From positions 1-32,553 of the forward strand of contig JADGHX010000036.1 of assembly GCA_019683695.1 (NCBI GenBank): DNA of 32,553 nt, read 5' to 3'. Shown piece after piece: positions 25,841-32,553 of the stretch. Below the pieces are notes generated by a model. That model worked only from the letters and a program-made list of their open reading frames with translations. It searched no databases and was not told where the DNA came from. Both the position numbers and the translations under genes were made by a program. The DNA is from Steroidobacteraceae bacterium (GTDB lineage Bacteria > Pseudomonadota > Gammaproteobacteria > Steroidobacterales > Steroidobacteraceae). Numbering within the stretch: position 1 is the stretch's first letter; each line of letters starts with the position of its first letter.

Positions 25841-26197
25841 ATGACACCGTTCGGATTATTCATGCGCACGCTTCGGCTCGAGAGAGGGCTATTGCTCAAA
25901 GACGTCGCCAAACTGATGGGTGTCTCATCGGCCTATCTCTCCGCGCTGGAACATGGCGTCAAGGGTGTACCGAGTGCAGACTTTGTCTCGAAGCTCGAAA
26001 ACAATCTCAAGCTCAACGCACAACAGCGCTCACAACTGCGACGGGCGGTAAGAGATTCGGCAACGCACTTGGCAATCCCACCGAAATCGACACCGCTGGG
26101 CTTTCAAGCTGCACACGCATTTGCGCGCAAGCTGCCGAACCTTTCGGAGCGGCAGCTGCGCCAAGTCTTGGACATGCTCGATAAAGAGGAAGAATGA
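25841..26197 (+). CDS. XRE-family helix-turn-helix regulator
   Basis: The product is 118 residues. An N-terminal HTH, FMRTLRLERGLLLKDVAKLM, GVSSAYLSALEHGVKGVP (about 7-45), is followed by KLENNLKLNAQQRSQLRRAV, a helical segment common in phage-type repressors. The C-terminal part (FARKLPNLSERQLRQVLDML) ends acidic. AGGGG sits before the ATG. The stop overlaps the ATG of the ImmA/IrrE gene. In such pairs the peptidase cleaves the XRE repressor on a signal and so relieves repression. That mode is inferred here from family precedent (ImmR/ImmA, DdrO/IrrE). The likely operator is the shared divergent promoter. Confidence 0.85.
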   Translation: MTPFGLFMRTLRLERGLLLKDVAKLMGVSSAYLSALEHGVKGVPSADFVSKLENNLKLNAQQRSQLRRAVRDSATHLAIPPKSTPLGFQAAHAFARKLPNLSERQLRQVLDMLDKEEE

Positions 26198-26838
26198 TGA
26201 GCGACTGGCTACACGGTACTCGGGTGCCGCCGTTAAGCATCGCCGATTTGCGCGACACGGCGGATCTGATCCGCAGGAATTCTGGGTTGTCACCGGCCGA
26301 GCGCTTTCCGGTACTTCCGTTTCTCGAATGGACCATGCCAGCCCTTTTCGAGAACTTCGATTGGGAGATCGTGGACGCCTTACCTGATGGTGATGAAGCG
26401 CGCGCTTACCCCGACGGTGCTCCTCACTATCCAGACGGACCTTTGATCCAGCTTACGCAATCCGTCTACGATCAAGCTGCCACGAATAATGGGCGCAATG
26501 GGCGCGCGCGCTTCACGATCCTGCATGAGTGCGGCCATGTCCTGCTGCACCAGAAGGTCTCTGCGCATCGTCGAGCGTGTCGTGGTGCCGACCTGCAGCC
26601 GTTCGAGAACTCAGAATGGCAAGCGCACCAGTTTGCCGCGGAGCTCTTGATGCCCGTGGCGAGCTTCAGCGAGGACCAGGAGTTCAATGCGTACGTGACG
26701 CGAATGGGCGTGAGCCGTGAAGCGGCCTGTCGGCGCGCGATGCAACTCCATAGAACGATGAAGAAGCCTGTGCCACGAGGATGGCCGGTTCAGCGATATT
26801 CCAGTATACGAAGAGGAGAGCTCGTCATGACCGCATAA
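26194..26838 (+). CDS. ImmA/IrrE family zinc metallopeptidase
   Basis: The product is 214 residues (ATG at 26194, or the next codon), overlapping the XRE stop. The zinc motif HEXXH is HECGH (111-115) in ARFTILHECGHVLLHQ. The further ligand is probably Glu141 in SEWQAHQFAAELLMP (140-154), the second family signature. A hydrophobic core and no signal peptide indicate a cytosolic enzyme. The tail RRGELVMTA is basic. It is likely to cleave the partner XRE regulator and thereby switch on the divergent operons; an added role in the conjugation system is open. A 158-base gap with a minus-strand terminator follows. Confidence 0.9.
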   Translation: MMSDWLHGTRVPPLSIADLRDTADLIRRNSGLSPAERFPVLPFLEWTMPALFENFDWEIVDALPDGDEARAYPDGAPHYPDGPLIQLTQSVYDQAATNNGRNGRARFTILHECGHVLLHQKVSAHRRACRGADLQPFENSEWQAHQFAAELLMPVASFSEDQEFNAYVTRMGVSREAACRRAMQLHRTMKKPVPRGWPVQRYSSIRRGELVMTA

Positions 26839-26868
26839 AAAAGAAAGGCAAGCACAAGTGCTTGCCTT
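26837..26868 (-). terminator. Rho-independent terminator facing left, in the gap after immA
   Basis: On the minus strand AAGGCAAGCA, loop CTTG, TGCTTGCCTT is a perfect ten-base stem followed by the T-rich tract TCTTTTTTAT. No U-tract exists on the plus strand, so it ends leftward transcription. No leftward protein gene lies to the right of it, which points to an antisense or small RNA. Confidence 0.65.
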
Positions 26869-26872
26869 GGTC

Positions 26873-26917
26873 GACGCGTTGCCGCATCGGTGTGGTAGCC
26901 AAAGTCTGCAACGCGTC
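26873..26917. repeat. 10-base inverted repeat next to the leftward terminator
   Basis: GACGCGTTGC (26873-26882) and GCAACGCGTC (26908-26917) are perfect complements around 25 bases. With the terminator it gives a compact two-stem RNA on the minus strand, or an operator-like site between immA and the Ubl/E2 gene. Confidence 0.6.
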
Positions 26918-26996
26918 TTCTCCAAGGTCAAGCGCATTTTTAGGCACCTCTACACGGGTGCTCGTGTTCATTGCGCATTCTTCAAGGTAAACGCGT

Positions 26997-27845
26997 ATGA
27001 AGACTGTAATTCATGTGGCGGGTTGCCCGCTCGAAATCTCACCGGGTCTCCACGTCGCCTCGGACATCTATTCGCTGGCGCAAATTGACCATGCGAGCCA
27101 CTACCTACTGCTGGAGCGGAACGACGACCGTGACGTACCGCTCAAACCCAGCGACTTTCTCATTGTAAGTGGGGACGAGCGGTTGTCGGTCGCCTCCGGC
27201 GCCTATCCAGCGGAGGATGATCCGATCCTTCGTAAGCCGTTGTCTCTTGTCATCAATGAGGTACCGCTCAAGGGCGAGCAGCGCTTGTCGCACTCGAAAC
27301 TTACGTTCGACGAGCTCGCAGCCTTAGATCCACACTTTGAACCTGGGGATGGAGTGTTCATCGAGCTCGAGGACATCCCAGACGCTCAGGTGATCGCCGG
27401 CATGCGAGTGGTTGTTCAAGACCACGATCGCTTCTACACCAGCCCTGCAGGAAACGTCGGATTCAACTCGGCGCTCGCTGTGGACCTCGAGCATGTCAGC
27501 AAGCTCTACGGGGAGATTGAGCGAACGGACGAGAACGCACGAAGCTTTATCGTCGTTCGCAAGATGCCGCTACCAAGCCATTGGAATCGTGAGCATACGG
27601 ACGTGCTCATCATCGTGCCCCAAGGCTATCCCATGGCCGCACTGGATATGTTCTGGGTCACGCCTGGGCTCGCGCTCGCTGACGGCAGAGCACCACAAAA
27701 CGCGGATCTGATCGAGCAGTATGCTGGGAATTCTTGGCAACGCTTCTCGTGGCACTACCCGCCGAACTATAGGTGGCATCCGCCGAAGGACAATTTGCTG
27801 TCGCATTTGCGCTTCGTGCGTACGCGATTGAATCAGGCGCACTAG
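26997..27845 (+). CDS. Multiubiquitin-type Ubl domain(s) fused to E2-like (Prok-E2_E type) domain
   Basis: The product is 282 residues. The N-terminus (1-75, KTVIHVAGCPLEISPGLHVA, SDIYSLAQI, SHYLLLERN, SDFLIVSGD) has the strand-strand-helix-strand pattern of the multiubiquitin beta-grasp family. Residues 82-155 (LSLVINEVPLKGEQRL, LTFDELAAL, DGVFIELED, MRVVVQDHDRFYTSPAGNVG) look like a second unit ending in a Ub-like tail. The C-terminal 180-282 (FIVVRKMPLPSHWN, TDVLIIVPQGYPMAALDMFW, ADGRAPQNADL, WQRFSWHYPPNYRW) matches the prokaryotic E2 family E, with its YP-P flap. The only Cys in the protein is C10, so the E2 domain has no catalytic Cys. It is followed after 11 bases by the JAB/E1 gene and should cooperate with it. 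Confidence 0.82.
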   Translation: MKTVIHVAGCPLEISPGLHVASDIYSLAQIDHASHYLLLERNDDRDVPLKPSDFLIVSGDERLSVASGAYPAEDDPILRKPLSLVINEVPLKGEQRLSHSKLTFDELAALDPHFEPGDGVFIELEDIPDAQVIAGMRVVVQDHDRFYTSPAGNVGFNSALAVDLEHVSKLYGEIERTDENARSFIVVRKMPLPSHWNREHTDVLIIVPQGYPMAALDMFWVTPGLALADGRAPQNADLIEQYAGNSWQRFSWHYPPNYRWHPPKDNLLSHLRFVRTRLNQAH

Positions 27846-27856
27846 GAGGAAAGGCG

Positions 27857-29248
27857 ATGATGAACTACGTCGTACGGATTCGGTCGGTTCATCATCGCCG
27901 CTTTGCAGCGTTGCTGCAGGCGGCGATGCCGGCTGAGAGTGTCGCCTTTCTGCTCTGTAGACGATCCGAAGGCGCTCAGCGAATCGTTTATCTCAGCGAT
28001 GACGTTGTTGAGGTCCAGACGCACGAATACCTCAAGCGATCGGACGATATCGCCTCGGTATCCCCTGAATGTATGGCCCGAGTGGCGCGCATTGCTCGGG
28101 AGAGGAATCTAGTCGTTGTGATGATGCATGTGCATCCGATGACGGAGCGGGGGGTTGGCTTTTCTTGGGCAGATCACGCCGGCAATCGGCGTTCGTTCAG
28201 ATTCTTCCACAATCGAATCAAGCAGAGCGAACACCTCTCTATCGTTTGGAATCGCACGATAGATGAATGTGCTTGCCTTGCGTACCGAAGTGATGGCGTT
28301 ACCGATGTCGTCACGTCGGTGGCGGTGATCGATACAGATAGATGGCAACAATGCGTGGTGGCGCACGCTGAAATTGGGAATGCCTATGATCGCCAGGCGA
28401 TGCTTTTGGGCGAGGAAGGCCAGCGACAGCTGGGCCGTTTCAGTCCAATCATCGTGGGCGCCGGCGGAACGGGATGTTTGGTATCGATGGGCCTCGTCCA
28501 TCACGGTGTGCGTCGCTACAAGATCGTCGATGATCAAATGATCGATGACACGAACCTGCCGCGCATCATTAACTCAAGGCCGTCCGATGTCGGTCGCCGA
28601 CACAAAGTCGATATCGCGCGTGAGTATGCGCTGTCGCACGCTCCCGATGCCGACATCGAGGCACTATTCAACCACGTCGAGCACCAGGATGTATTGCCGC
28701 ACCTCATCGCTGCGGATCTAATCGTGGTGTGTACGGACAACACCACATCGCGCGCGCACCTCAATGAAGTCTCGCAAAAGTATCTGATCCCACTGCTCGA
28801 TGTGGGCGTGCAGTTTGCAGTGGACAAATCTACTGGAGAGATTGTCAATGAGGTGGGCCGGATCAACCTGGTGAGACCGGGGACAGCGTGCCTTTGGTGT
28901 AGCGGTCATCTGAGCGCAGCTCGGCTTGCTGCGGAAGCCACCCCAAAGCAGGAGCGAGAGCGCGAGGGGAGCTACCTGAGAGGATTTGACGATCCGCAAC
29001 CATCGATGCTCGCCTTCAACATGGAGCTCGTCGGTCGAGCGTTGCAGATTGTGATCGGCTACGTCACGGGGCTTCTCGCACAGCCCTTGCAGGCCTACGA
29101 ACAACGCACTTTCCTCAAATCGAAGGGCGGATCGTTGATCAGGCACGTTGCGAAACAGCAGTCTGCCGGGTGTTTCATCTGCGGCCTGCACGGAGTCGTT
29201 GGGCAAGGCGATGCGGTGCCCGCGACAATCACTCGGCGAGCGGTTTGA
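27857..29248 (+). CDS. JAB/JAMM isopeptidase fused to ThiF/E1-like ubiquitin-activating domain
   Basis: The product is 463 residues from ATG 27857 (AGGAGG six bases before). The N-terminal JAB domain (1-165) has an intact JAMM set: Glu27, HVHP (91-94), and SWAD (103-106, Asp106). The E1/ThiF domain (180-435) has the adenylation loop IIVGAGGTGC (198-207), Asp225, NLPRI with Arg236, Lys250 and CTDNTTSR (292-299, Asp294), and a zinc site from CLWC (345-348) and CFIC (439-442). An E1 activates the Ubl C-terminus as an adenylate; the JAB domain removes or trims Ubl. A fusion of both is typical of the multiubiquitin/E2 cassettes. It is probably last in the operon, since a strong terminator follows. 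Confidence 0.92.
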   Translation: MMNYVVRIRSVHHRRFAALLQAAMPAESVAFLLCRRSEGAQRIVYLSDDVVEVQTHEYLKRSDDIASVSPECMARVARIARERNLVVVMMHVHPMTERGVGFSWADHAGNRRSFRFFHNRIKQSEHLSIVWNRTIDECACLAYRSDGVTDVVTSVAVIDTDRWQQCVVAHAEIGNAYDRQAMLLGEEGQRQLGRFSPIIVGAGGTGCLVSMGLVHHGVRRYKIVDDQMIDDTNLPRIINSRPSDVGRRHKVDIAREYALSHAPDADIEALFNHVEHQDVLPHLIAADLIVVCTDNTTSRAHLNEVSQKYLIPLLDVGVQFAVDKSTGEIVNEVGRINLVRPGTACLWCSGHLSAARLAAEATPKQEREREGSYLRGFDDPQPSMLAFNMELVGRALQIVIGYVTGLLAQPLQAYEQRTFLKSKGGSLIRHVAKQQSAGCFICGLHGVVGQGDAVPATITRRAV

Positions 29249-29255
29249 ATTTCCA

Positions 29256-29299
29256 AAATGAAGCGGCGGCCATCGAAGGTCGCCGCAGTTGTTTCATTT
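29256..29299 (+). terminator. Strong terminator after the JAB/E1 gene
   Basis: A nine-base GC-rich stem (GCGGCGGCC, loop ATCGAA, GGTCGCCGC; one G-U pair) lies within outer arms AAATGAA and TTCATTT, starting seven bases after the stop. The T-rich 3' side gives a U-tail. Confidence 0.8.
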
Positions 29300-29436
29300 C
29301 CCCTATAGAGATGATTCGCCCGAGAATCACGTTACGCCCGTTCATGCGATCGAAAGCAAACAACCGCTAGGCAGCACATCTGGGCACGCCCGCTCGGCGG
29401 CACCAGCGGGTCGAACGGTCGGGCATGACGGAGTAA

Positions 29437-29695
29437 TTCCCTGAAGGGTTTGACCGGGGCAGAGCCAATGCGGGATACCAGCTCGAAAGCGCGTGGAACG
29501 AGCCGGCAATGGTCCGTCGATCTGGGACACTATGCGCGCGCCCGGGAAATTCCACCTACGGCGCCACGGGCGACGTGGGCGTCGATCACTAGGAACACGT
29601 GAAGGCGACGAAGGTGATCGGAGCGGATTGCATCGCTTCTCGATCTCTTGGCCACGCACCTTTCCGAACGGCACGGGACAACCGAACCGCGCGCT
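29437..29695 (+). pseudogene. GH1 beta-glucosidase 5' relic, frameshifted
   Basis: Plus-strand fragments in two frames match the first about 85 residues of GH1 enzymes in order: FPEGFDRGRANAGYQLESAW (frame 1), GNGPSIWDTMRAPGKF (frame 2), STYGATGDVGVDH then TAG and EHVKATKVIGADC (frame 1), LHRFSISWPRTFPNGTGQPN (frame 2). At least three frame changes and one stop are present. No downstream catalytic part follows. It is an old decayed fragment. It lies between the Ubl operon and the epimerase. Confidence 0.75.
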
Positions 29696-29715
29696 GTGTT
29701 CTCGATCTTCCGGCG

Positions 29716-29800
29716 CACTCAGGCGGCAGAAGGCTTCCGCTTCGTTGGCGCATCTGGCACGAAGTCTGCATCGCGCAGGCCATCACGAAAGCCCTGCGCC
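29716..29800 (-). repeat. Relic copy of the epimerase gene tail (copy A)
   Basis: These 85 bases match 29985-30069 at about four bases in five, by eye, including the identical 15-base core AGGCTTCCGCTTCGT. On the minus strand it reads QGFRDGLRDADFVPDAPTKR, then KPSAA and stop. It has no upstream epimerase sequence. Confidence 0.65.
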
Positions 29801-29953
29801 GGACACCTGCAGCTGGAAGGCGTGCGCTGCGCGCACCCGACGCATGCGATTGCATGTGGACGTGATGCCATGTGTACCCGCGATCGAAAGACCCTTCTGA
29901 CAACGCGCTGCAGACGGAAGTGACAGACCGTTCGAGTCCAACCGTTCGGCAGC

Positions 29954-31033
29954 CTACAGCGCCGCGTTCCCGCTCTTCTTGGCCCACTCAGGCGGCGGTA
30001 GGCTTCCGCTTCGTCGGCGCGTTTGCCCGCGAGTCTCCGTCGCGCAGCCGTCGCGGAAACCCTGCCGCCAACTCGACCAGCGCGGCTGCCACCCGAGCTC
30101 CCGCTTCGCCTTCTCGTTTGAGGCACCGCGAATCTGCGTCATCATCGCCACCACCGTGTCGCCGGCGACGAGGCGCGCGAGCCACGCGGGAACCTTTCGC
30201 GGCGCTTTGGCGCCGAGTGCCTCCGCCAGGTACGGCAGCCACTGGGACACTGGCGCCGGTTCGTCGTCGCAGATGTTGAACACGCCCGTGGCGCTTGCCT
30301 CGGCTGCGGCGACGGTCGCCGCCGCGGCGTCATCGATGTGGATCCACGACCAGACGCCGCTGCCATCGCCCACCAGCGGCAGCTTGCGATGCCGTATCAG
30401 CTCGACCAGCTCGTCCGAAGCACCCGGACCGTAAAAGCTGCCGTAGCGGAGCACCACGCCGTCGAGCGATGCGGAACGGACGAGCTCCTCCTGCCGGATC
30501 AGCGCGTCCAGAGTAAGGCTCATGGCCGGCGCAGGCGGGTTCCGATCGAAGGGCTCGTCCTCGCTCTTGATCGGCCTGCCGCTTCTTGGATACGGCCAAC
30601 CGGCGTAGCCCTGCGCGATGAGCCGGCGCACGCCGACCGCGTGTGCCGCGGCGAGGAGGTGCTCGGTACCGCGCGTCCGCAGCTCGTTCGTGACCGCGAA
30701 CGTGTCGTCGAAGTGCTTGAGATCGCTTGCGCCCGCGAGCGCCGTCATTTGATGAACGATCACATCCGGCTTTGCACGTGCCACCGCCTCGGCCACCGAA
30801 CCGGCGTCGAGGCCGTCCATGACAACGGCTTCGGCGCCGAGCGCACGAAGCGCGTCGAGCTTTTCGCGCTTCCTGGTCGTTGCTACGACCTCGTGCCCAC
30901 GCGCGACCAACTGAGTAACCAGGGGACGCCCGATTGCGCCGCCCGCGCCTGCAACGAACACACGCTTCTTCATCGCCTCAATGCTCTTTCGCTCCACCGT
31001 CGACGCATCCATTGGGCGCGATTCGGCGGCCAT
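29954..31033 (-). CDS. NAD-dependent epimerase/dehydratase (extended SDR), possibly with shifted C-terminus
   Basis: The product is 359 residues from ATG 31033, which has GGTGAGGAG eight bases before it. The conserved part begins at MKKRVFVAGAGGAIGRPLV (ATG 30973 is an alternative start). The Rossmann GxxGxxG is GAGGAIG; others are VMDGLDAGSV, VIVHQMTAL, LIAQGYAGW, VVLRYGSFYGPG and WIHIDDAAAATVAA. The usual YxxxK is not visible, so it may not have classical epimerase activity. The end WRQGFRDG is followed by Arg/Pro-rich sequence, and comparison with copy A suggests a one-base deletion near 30050, so the ancestral stop was probably at 29990-29988. The substrate is unknown. Confidence 0.85.
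   Translation of the reverse strand: MAAESRPMDASTVERKSIEAMKKRVFVAGAGGAIGRPLVTQLVARGHEVVATTRKREKLDALRALGAEAVVMDGLDAGSVAEAVARAKPDVIVHQMTALAGASDLKHFDDTFAVTNELRTRGTEHLLAAAHAVGVRRLIAQGYAGWPYPRSGRPIKSEDEPFDRNPPAPAMSLTLDALIRQEELVRSASLDGVVLRYGSFYGPGASDELVELIRHRKLPLVGDGSGVWSWIHIDDAAAATVAAAEASATGVFNICDDEPAPVSQWLPYLAEALGAKAPRKVPAWLARLVAGDTVVAMMTQIRGASNEKAKRELGWQPRWSSWRQGFRDGCATETRGQTRRRSGSLPPPEWAKKSGNAAL
29985..30069 (-). repeat. Copy B of the duplicated tail, inside the epimerase gene
   Basis: Paired with 29716-29800. It encodes the last conserved residues of the epimerase. Here the reading frame differs from copy A after GFRDG. Confidence 0.65.
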
Positions 31034-31206
31034 GACGGAGCTCCTCACCCGGGTTGGGAGTATGGTACGGCGGGCCGGCCGAGTGCCGTGGCGCAGCTGA
31101 GTACCGAAGCCCGAGCAGGTAGCCCGGGTGGGCGGAGAGGCAGCGGGTGTCCAAACACGCAGGGGCTGCAGCGTGCGCAATGAGTCTTCCCGTTAAGATG
31201 CGCGGC

Positions 31207-32553
31207 ATGCGATCTATCCCACCCTCGAGACGGAGCTTGCCGAGAGCGGTATTTGCCGCGCTGTCGAGCGCTGTCGTGGCCCTCTTGCTGGCGTCTGGCC
31301 GCGCCGGCGCCGAGGAGACGCTCTCTCATGGGCGCTTCACGGACGTGCACATCTTCCGGCCCGTTGGGCCCGTGCGGCACGTAGTGCTTTTTCTCTCCGG
31401 CGAAGGCGGCTGGACACACGGGCTCACGCGCATGGCCAACCTGATGGTCGCCGACGACACGCTCGTGATCGGCATCGACGTGACGCAGCTCTTCGACGAG
31501 CTCGAGGCGGACGGCGCCGAGTGTGTGCTGCCGGACGGCGATCTCGAGAATCTGAGTCACTGGGTGCAGGCGTACTACACGCTGCCGACGTACTTCCCGC
31601 CGGTGCTGGTCGGGTACTCGGCGGGTGCGTCCTTCGCGTACGCGATGCTGGCGCAGGCGCCGCCCGGCATCTTTGCGGGAGCGCTGTCGCTCTCGTTCTG
31701 CGCGGACCTCGATCTGCACAAGCCGCTCTGCAAGGGCGACGCGCTGCATTCTTCGATGCGCGCGGACAACCGCGGTGTGCGCCTTTCGCCTACCGCACAT
31801 CTGCATGCGCCGTGGGTGGCTCTGCACGGCCTCCATGACATGAGATGTCCCATTACCGATGCGCGCCACTTCGCCGCGAACACGCGCCCGGCGCGCCTCA
31901 TAGAGCTGCCGGACGTGGGCCATCGCTATGGGCGGTCCGAGCGCTGGCTGCCGCAGTTTCAGTCCGCCTATCAGTCCGTGCTGGCGCAACAGCGGGCGCT
32001 TCCCGGGCCGCCAGGCAGTCTCGCGGATCTGCCCATCGTCGAAGTGCCGGCACGCGGCCGTGGCAAGGGTGATGATCTCTTCGCCGTGCTCGTTTCCGGA
32101 GACGGCGGCTGGGCCGGTATAGACAAGGAGGTGGCGGCCGCGCTCGCGGCGCGCGGCGTTCCTGTCGCGGGGCTCGATTCGCTTCGGTACTTCTGGCACG
32201 CGCGCACGCCCGACGGGCTCGCCCGTGACATCGATCGCGTGCTTCGTTACTACGCCCAGCACTGGGGCAAGCAGCGCGCGCTGCTCATCGGCTATTCGCA
32301 AGGGGCAGATGTTCTGCCTTTCGCGGTGAACCGGCTGCCTGACTCCACGCGGTCGCTCGTCGCGCTCACGGCGCTCATGGGCATCAGTGACACCGCATCG
32401 TTTGAATTCCACGTCACGCAATGGCTTGGCAGCAGCGATGACGGCCTGCCGACGAAACCCGAGACGGACAAGCTTTCCGCGGACGACACGCTGTGCCTCT
32501 ACGGCACCGATGATTCGGACTCGCTCTGCCCCACGATCGGCGCCGCGCCCGCC
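31207..32553 (+). CDS. AcvB/VirJ-family periplasmic hydrolase, 3' end outside the window
   Basis: The frame is open from ATG 31207 through the window edge (449 codons, incomplete). A signal peptide (about 1-35, VFAALSSAVVALLLASGRAG) is followed by two related alpha/beta-hydrolase-like halves. The first half has VVLFLSGEGGWTHG and the nucleophile elbow LVGYSAGASFA; the second has AVLVSGDGGWAGIDKEVA and LIGYSQGADVLPFAVNRLP, the AcvB/VirJ C-terminal signature. In Agrobacterium AcvB hydrolyses lysyl-phosphatidylglycerol in the periplasm, countering LpiA/MprF. No such synthase is in the window. It is divergent from the epimerase, about 170 bases apart. Confidence 0.88.
   Translation, partial: MRSIPPSRRSLPRAVFAALSSAVVALLLASGRAGAEETLSHGRFTDVHIFRPVGPVRHVVLFLSGEGGWTHGLTRMANLMVADDTLVIGIDVTQLFDELEADGAECVLPDGDLENLSHWVQAYYTLPTYFPPVLVGYSAGASFAYAMLAQAPPGIFAGALSLSFCADLDLHKPLCKGDALHSSMRADNRGVRLSPTAHLHAPWVALHGLHDMRCPITDARHFAANTRPARLIELPDVGHRYGRSERWLPQFQSAYQSVLAQQRALPGPPGSLADLPIVEVPARGRGKGDDLFAVLVSGDGGWAGIDKEVAAALAARGVPVAGLDSLRYFWHARTPDGLARDIDRVLRYYAQHWGKQRALLIGYSQGADVLPFAVNRLPDSTRSLVALTALMGISDTASFEFHVTQWLGSSDDGLPTKPETDKLSADDTLCLYGTDDSDSLCPTIGAAPA

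Noticed and set aside
29719-30126. Minus-strand ORF of 135 codons that spans both copies of the duplicated tail
   Set aside because: It joins unrelated frames through decayed sequence and overlaps the epimerase gene; only its last 25 residues correspond to a former protein end.
1-32553. CRISPR array, rRNA, riboswitch or replication origin
   Set aside because: No regularly spaced repeats, no rRNA-like stretches and no iteron or DnaA-box cluster were seen by eye.

Overview
This is a GC-rich proteobacterial chromosome segment, most likely from a gammaproteobacterium. The evidence is the gapless minC-minD-minE operon, rimO, an E. coli-type hipBA pair, a CobW-type GTPase and an AcvB/VirJ-type hydrolase. 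The taxonomic call is an inference from gene content, not from a marker gene. Most genes have high third-position GC, and long antisense shadow ORFs are common. No rRNA, tRNA or CRISPR array was found.

Layout. 1-14,050 is ordinary core-like sequence: a nucleotide-transporter-like membrane protein overlapping a short-chain dehydrogenase-like protein (minus); an M20 amidohydrolase (minus) divergent from a GT4 glycosyltransferase (plus); a CobW GTPase translationally coupled to a WD40 protein (minus); two small SAM methyltransferases and a hypothetical protein (minus); then rimO, a 56-codon ORF and minCDE (plus). 14,128-19,835 holds a broken cytochrome P460 gene, a hipBA module with palindromic operators, an AraC regulator, and a three-gene operon (YtkA/FixH-like lipoprotein, di-heme peroxidase, DUF3703).

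20,056-29,953 is accessory in character: a second, divergent hipBA, a DUF5694 pseudogene with two amber stops, an IS3-family transposase remnant, an M23 peptidase, then the most interesting block (24,394-29,248), followed by decayed fragments (a GH1 beta-glucosidase relic and a duplicated gene tail). 29,954-32,553 carries an NAD-dependent epimerase (minus) and a truncated acvB-like gene (plus).

The 24.4-29.2 kb block looks like a bacterial ubiquitin-like conjugation system. Rightward genes are an XRE regulator, an ImmA/IrrE zinc peptidase, a fusion of ubiquitin-like (multiubiquitin-type) beta-grasp sequence to an E2-like domain, and a fusion of a JAB/JAMM isopeptidase to a ThiF/E1 adenylating domain. 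Leftward, from a promoter whose -35 box overlaps that of the XRE gene, run a cytoplasmic trypsin-like GDSG protease and a coupled 74-residue protein. The shared promoter region suggests one regulated unit with two proteases (zinc and serine) attached to Ubl chemistry. Ubl/E2/E1/JAB cassettes of this kind are known from comparative genomics and related ones act in phage defence. The pairing with the divergent serine protease pair is the part I cannot place.
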